Assembly: GCA_035499215.1 (NCBI GenBank) | Contig: DATJZH010000185.1 | Span: forward strand, 1-14,808 | Length of the DNA: 14,808 bases | Reading direction: 5' to 3' | Source: DATJZH01 sp035499215 | GTDB lineage: Bacteria; Actinomycetota; Actinomycetes; Streptosporangiales; Streptosporangiaceae | Shown here: positions 13,983 through 14,808 of the stretch, piece by piece | Layout of the letters: each line of letters starts with the position of its first letter | How positions within the stretch are numbered: the first letter of the stretch is position 1 | Translations under genes and position numbers: made by a program | Notes under the pieces: generated by a model | Databases searched by the model: none | Told to the model about the DNA's origin: nothing | What the model saw: only the letters and a program-made list of their open reading frames with translations

Positions 13983-14741
13983 ATGCCAGTGCTGCCAGGA
14001 GCGGAATCGTTCAGCTATCAGGGCGGCTGCACCGGCGTGTTGCTGTGCCACGGTTTCACCGGCAGCCCCTACTCGCTGCGGCCGTGGGCGGAGTACCTCG
14101 CCTCGGCTGGGCTGAGCGTCGCGCTGCCGCGCCTGCCGGGCCACGGCACCGCCTGGCAGGAGATGGCCAGGACCCGGTGGGAGGACTGGTACGCAGAGGT
14201 CGACCGGTCTTTCGACAGCCTGCGGGCACAGGCGGACGAGATCTTTGTCATGGGCCTGTCGATGGGTGCCTGCCTGGCCCTCCGGCTGGCCGAGCTGCGA
14301 GGCCCTGCGGTCAGCGGCCTGGTCCTGGTCAACCCCTCCCTCACTGCCGATACCCGGCTGATCTACCTGGCTCCCGTGCTGAAGCTGGTAGTTCCCTCTG
14401 TCAAGGGGATTACCAACGACATCAAGAAGCGACCAGCCGACGAGCTCGGCTACGCAAGGGTTCCGGTCAAGGCGGCAGCGACGCTTCCCGGCCTGTGGCG
14501 GATCACCAGGGCGCATTTCGGCCAGGTGTCCCAGCCCGTGCTGGCCTACCGGAGCACGACGGATCACGTAGTCGGGCCGGCCAGCCTGGCGCTGCTGCGC
14601 GCCGCGCTGCCGCCGGGCCAGCTGGAAGTCGAGGACCTCCCGGACAGCTATCACGTCGCGCCCCTAGACAACGACGCCCAGGCCATCTTCACTGGGAGCC
14701 TGCGCTTCGTCCGGGCACACAGCCGCCCGCGGCGGGCGTGA
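13983..14741 (+). CDS. Alpha/beta-hydrolase carboxylesterase / monoacylglycerol-lipase-like
   Basis: This 252-residue serine hydrolase resembles the Est30-type carboxylesterases. The oxyanion-hole region is VLLCHGFTGSPYSLRPWAE at 19-37. RLPGHG follows at 50-55. The nucleophile elbow GLSMGA places the catalytic Ser at 93; Asp194 in TTDHVV and His224 in DSYHVAPLDND complete a likely triad. No signal peptide is seen, so it is probably cytoplasmic. Substrates are probably short or medium acyl esters, possibly lipid-derived given the divergent plsC. The ATG at 13983 is chosen because GGAGAGG (13968-13974) lies eight bases upstream, although the frame is open back to 13704, where it overlaps plsC. 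Confidence 0.9.
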   Translation: MPVLPGAESFSYQGGCTGVLLCHGFTGSPYSLRPWAEYLASAGLSVALPRLPGHGTAWQEMARTRWEDWYAEVDRSFDSLRAQADEIFVMGLSMGACLALRLAELRGPAVSGLVLVNPSLTADTRLIYLAPVLKLVVPSVKGITNDIKKRPADELGYARVPVKAAATLPGLWRITRAHFGQVSQPVLAYRSTTDHVVGPASLALLRAALPPGQLEVEDLPDSYHVAPLDNDAQAIFTGSLRFVRAHSRPRRA

Positions 14742-14808
14742 TCGTCCGGGCAGACCGTCGCCGGCCGCCGGAACGAATCATGCCAGGGAATGACTGGGGA
14801 CGGAATGA
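14738..14808 (+). CDS. Possible start of a further gene, running off the window
   Basis: A frame with GTG at 14738 overlaps the esterase stop (GTGA) and remains open to the end. An in-frame ATG at 14780 (MPGNDWGRN) is the alternative start. Neither has a good ribosome-binding site and only a few codons are visible, so this is tentative. Confidence 0.25.
   Translation, partial: MIVRADRRRPPERIMPGNDWGRN

Noticed and set aside
1..14808. Mobile element, phage or defence island
   Set aside because: No transposase, integrase, flanking direct repeats, toxin/antitoxin pair or change in base composition was seen; the genes are mostly housekeeping.

Overview
This is a GC-rich (about 70%) actinobacterial chromosome segment. 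It holds twelve protein genes that run to completion or nearly so, plus a very short leader-peptide gene. The actinobacterial signs are strong GC bias at third codon positions, GTG starts, TANNNT -10 boxes placed directly before start codons (leaderless messages), a PASTA-type Ser/Thr kinase, two F420-type oxidoreductase families, and a gene order that recalls the Mycobacterium idsA2 / Rv2175c / pknL / DAHP synthase / plsC neighbourhood. The precise taxon cannot be fixed; a non-streptomycete actinomycete (for example a Streptosporangiales-like lineage) is a guess.

Layout. 1-130: 3' end of a probable polyprenyl synthase (+), followed by a 17-bp tandem repeat. 264-638 (-): Rv2175c-like DNA-binding protein. 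790-2025 (-): FAD/NAD ferredoxin-reductase-like enzyme, divergent from 2140-4197 (+), a PknL-like kinase with one membrane span and four PASTA domains. 4198-4572: an intergenic regulatory region with hairpins, a leaderless 24-codon Phe/Tyr leader peptide and a 14-bp terminator hairpin, leading into a type I-beta DAHP synthase (4573-5616, +). 5661-6080 (+): PPOX-fold protein, convergent with 6127-6999 (-), an LLM-class F420-dependent oxidoreductase. 7239-8408 (+): a secreted seven-repeat beta-propeller-like protein. 8480-9754 (-): ThiI. 9990-11648 (-): a polytopic GT-C-like membrane protein. 11832-12875 (-): a phosphofructokinase with PPi-type signature residues. 13122-13847 (-): PlsC-type acyltransferase. 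13983-14741 (+): alpha/beta-hydrolase carboxylesterase, possibly followed by another gene running off the window.

How the parts fit. The kinase and the Rv2175c-like protein form a recognised kinase/substrate neighbourhood, although the known N-terminal phospho-acceptor is absent here. The DAHP synthase is the entry point to aromatic amino acids; its N-terminal domain type is known for Tyr/Phe feedback, and its message is preceded by what looks like a Phe/Tyr-sensing transcription attenuator, so enzyme and transcript would sense the same end products. This attenuator is the most interesting element. The remaining genes (PFK, PlsC, esterase, ThiI) are housekeeping and show no sign of a mobile or defence island. 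No tRNA, rRNA, CRISPR or insertion sequence was seen.
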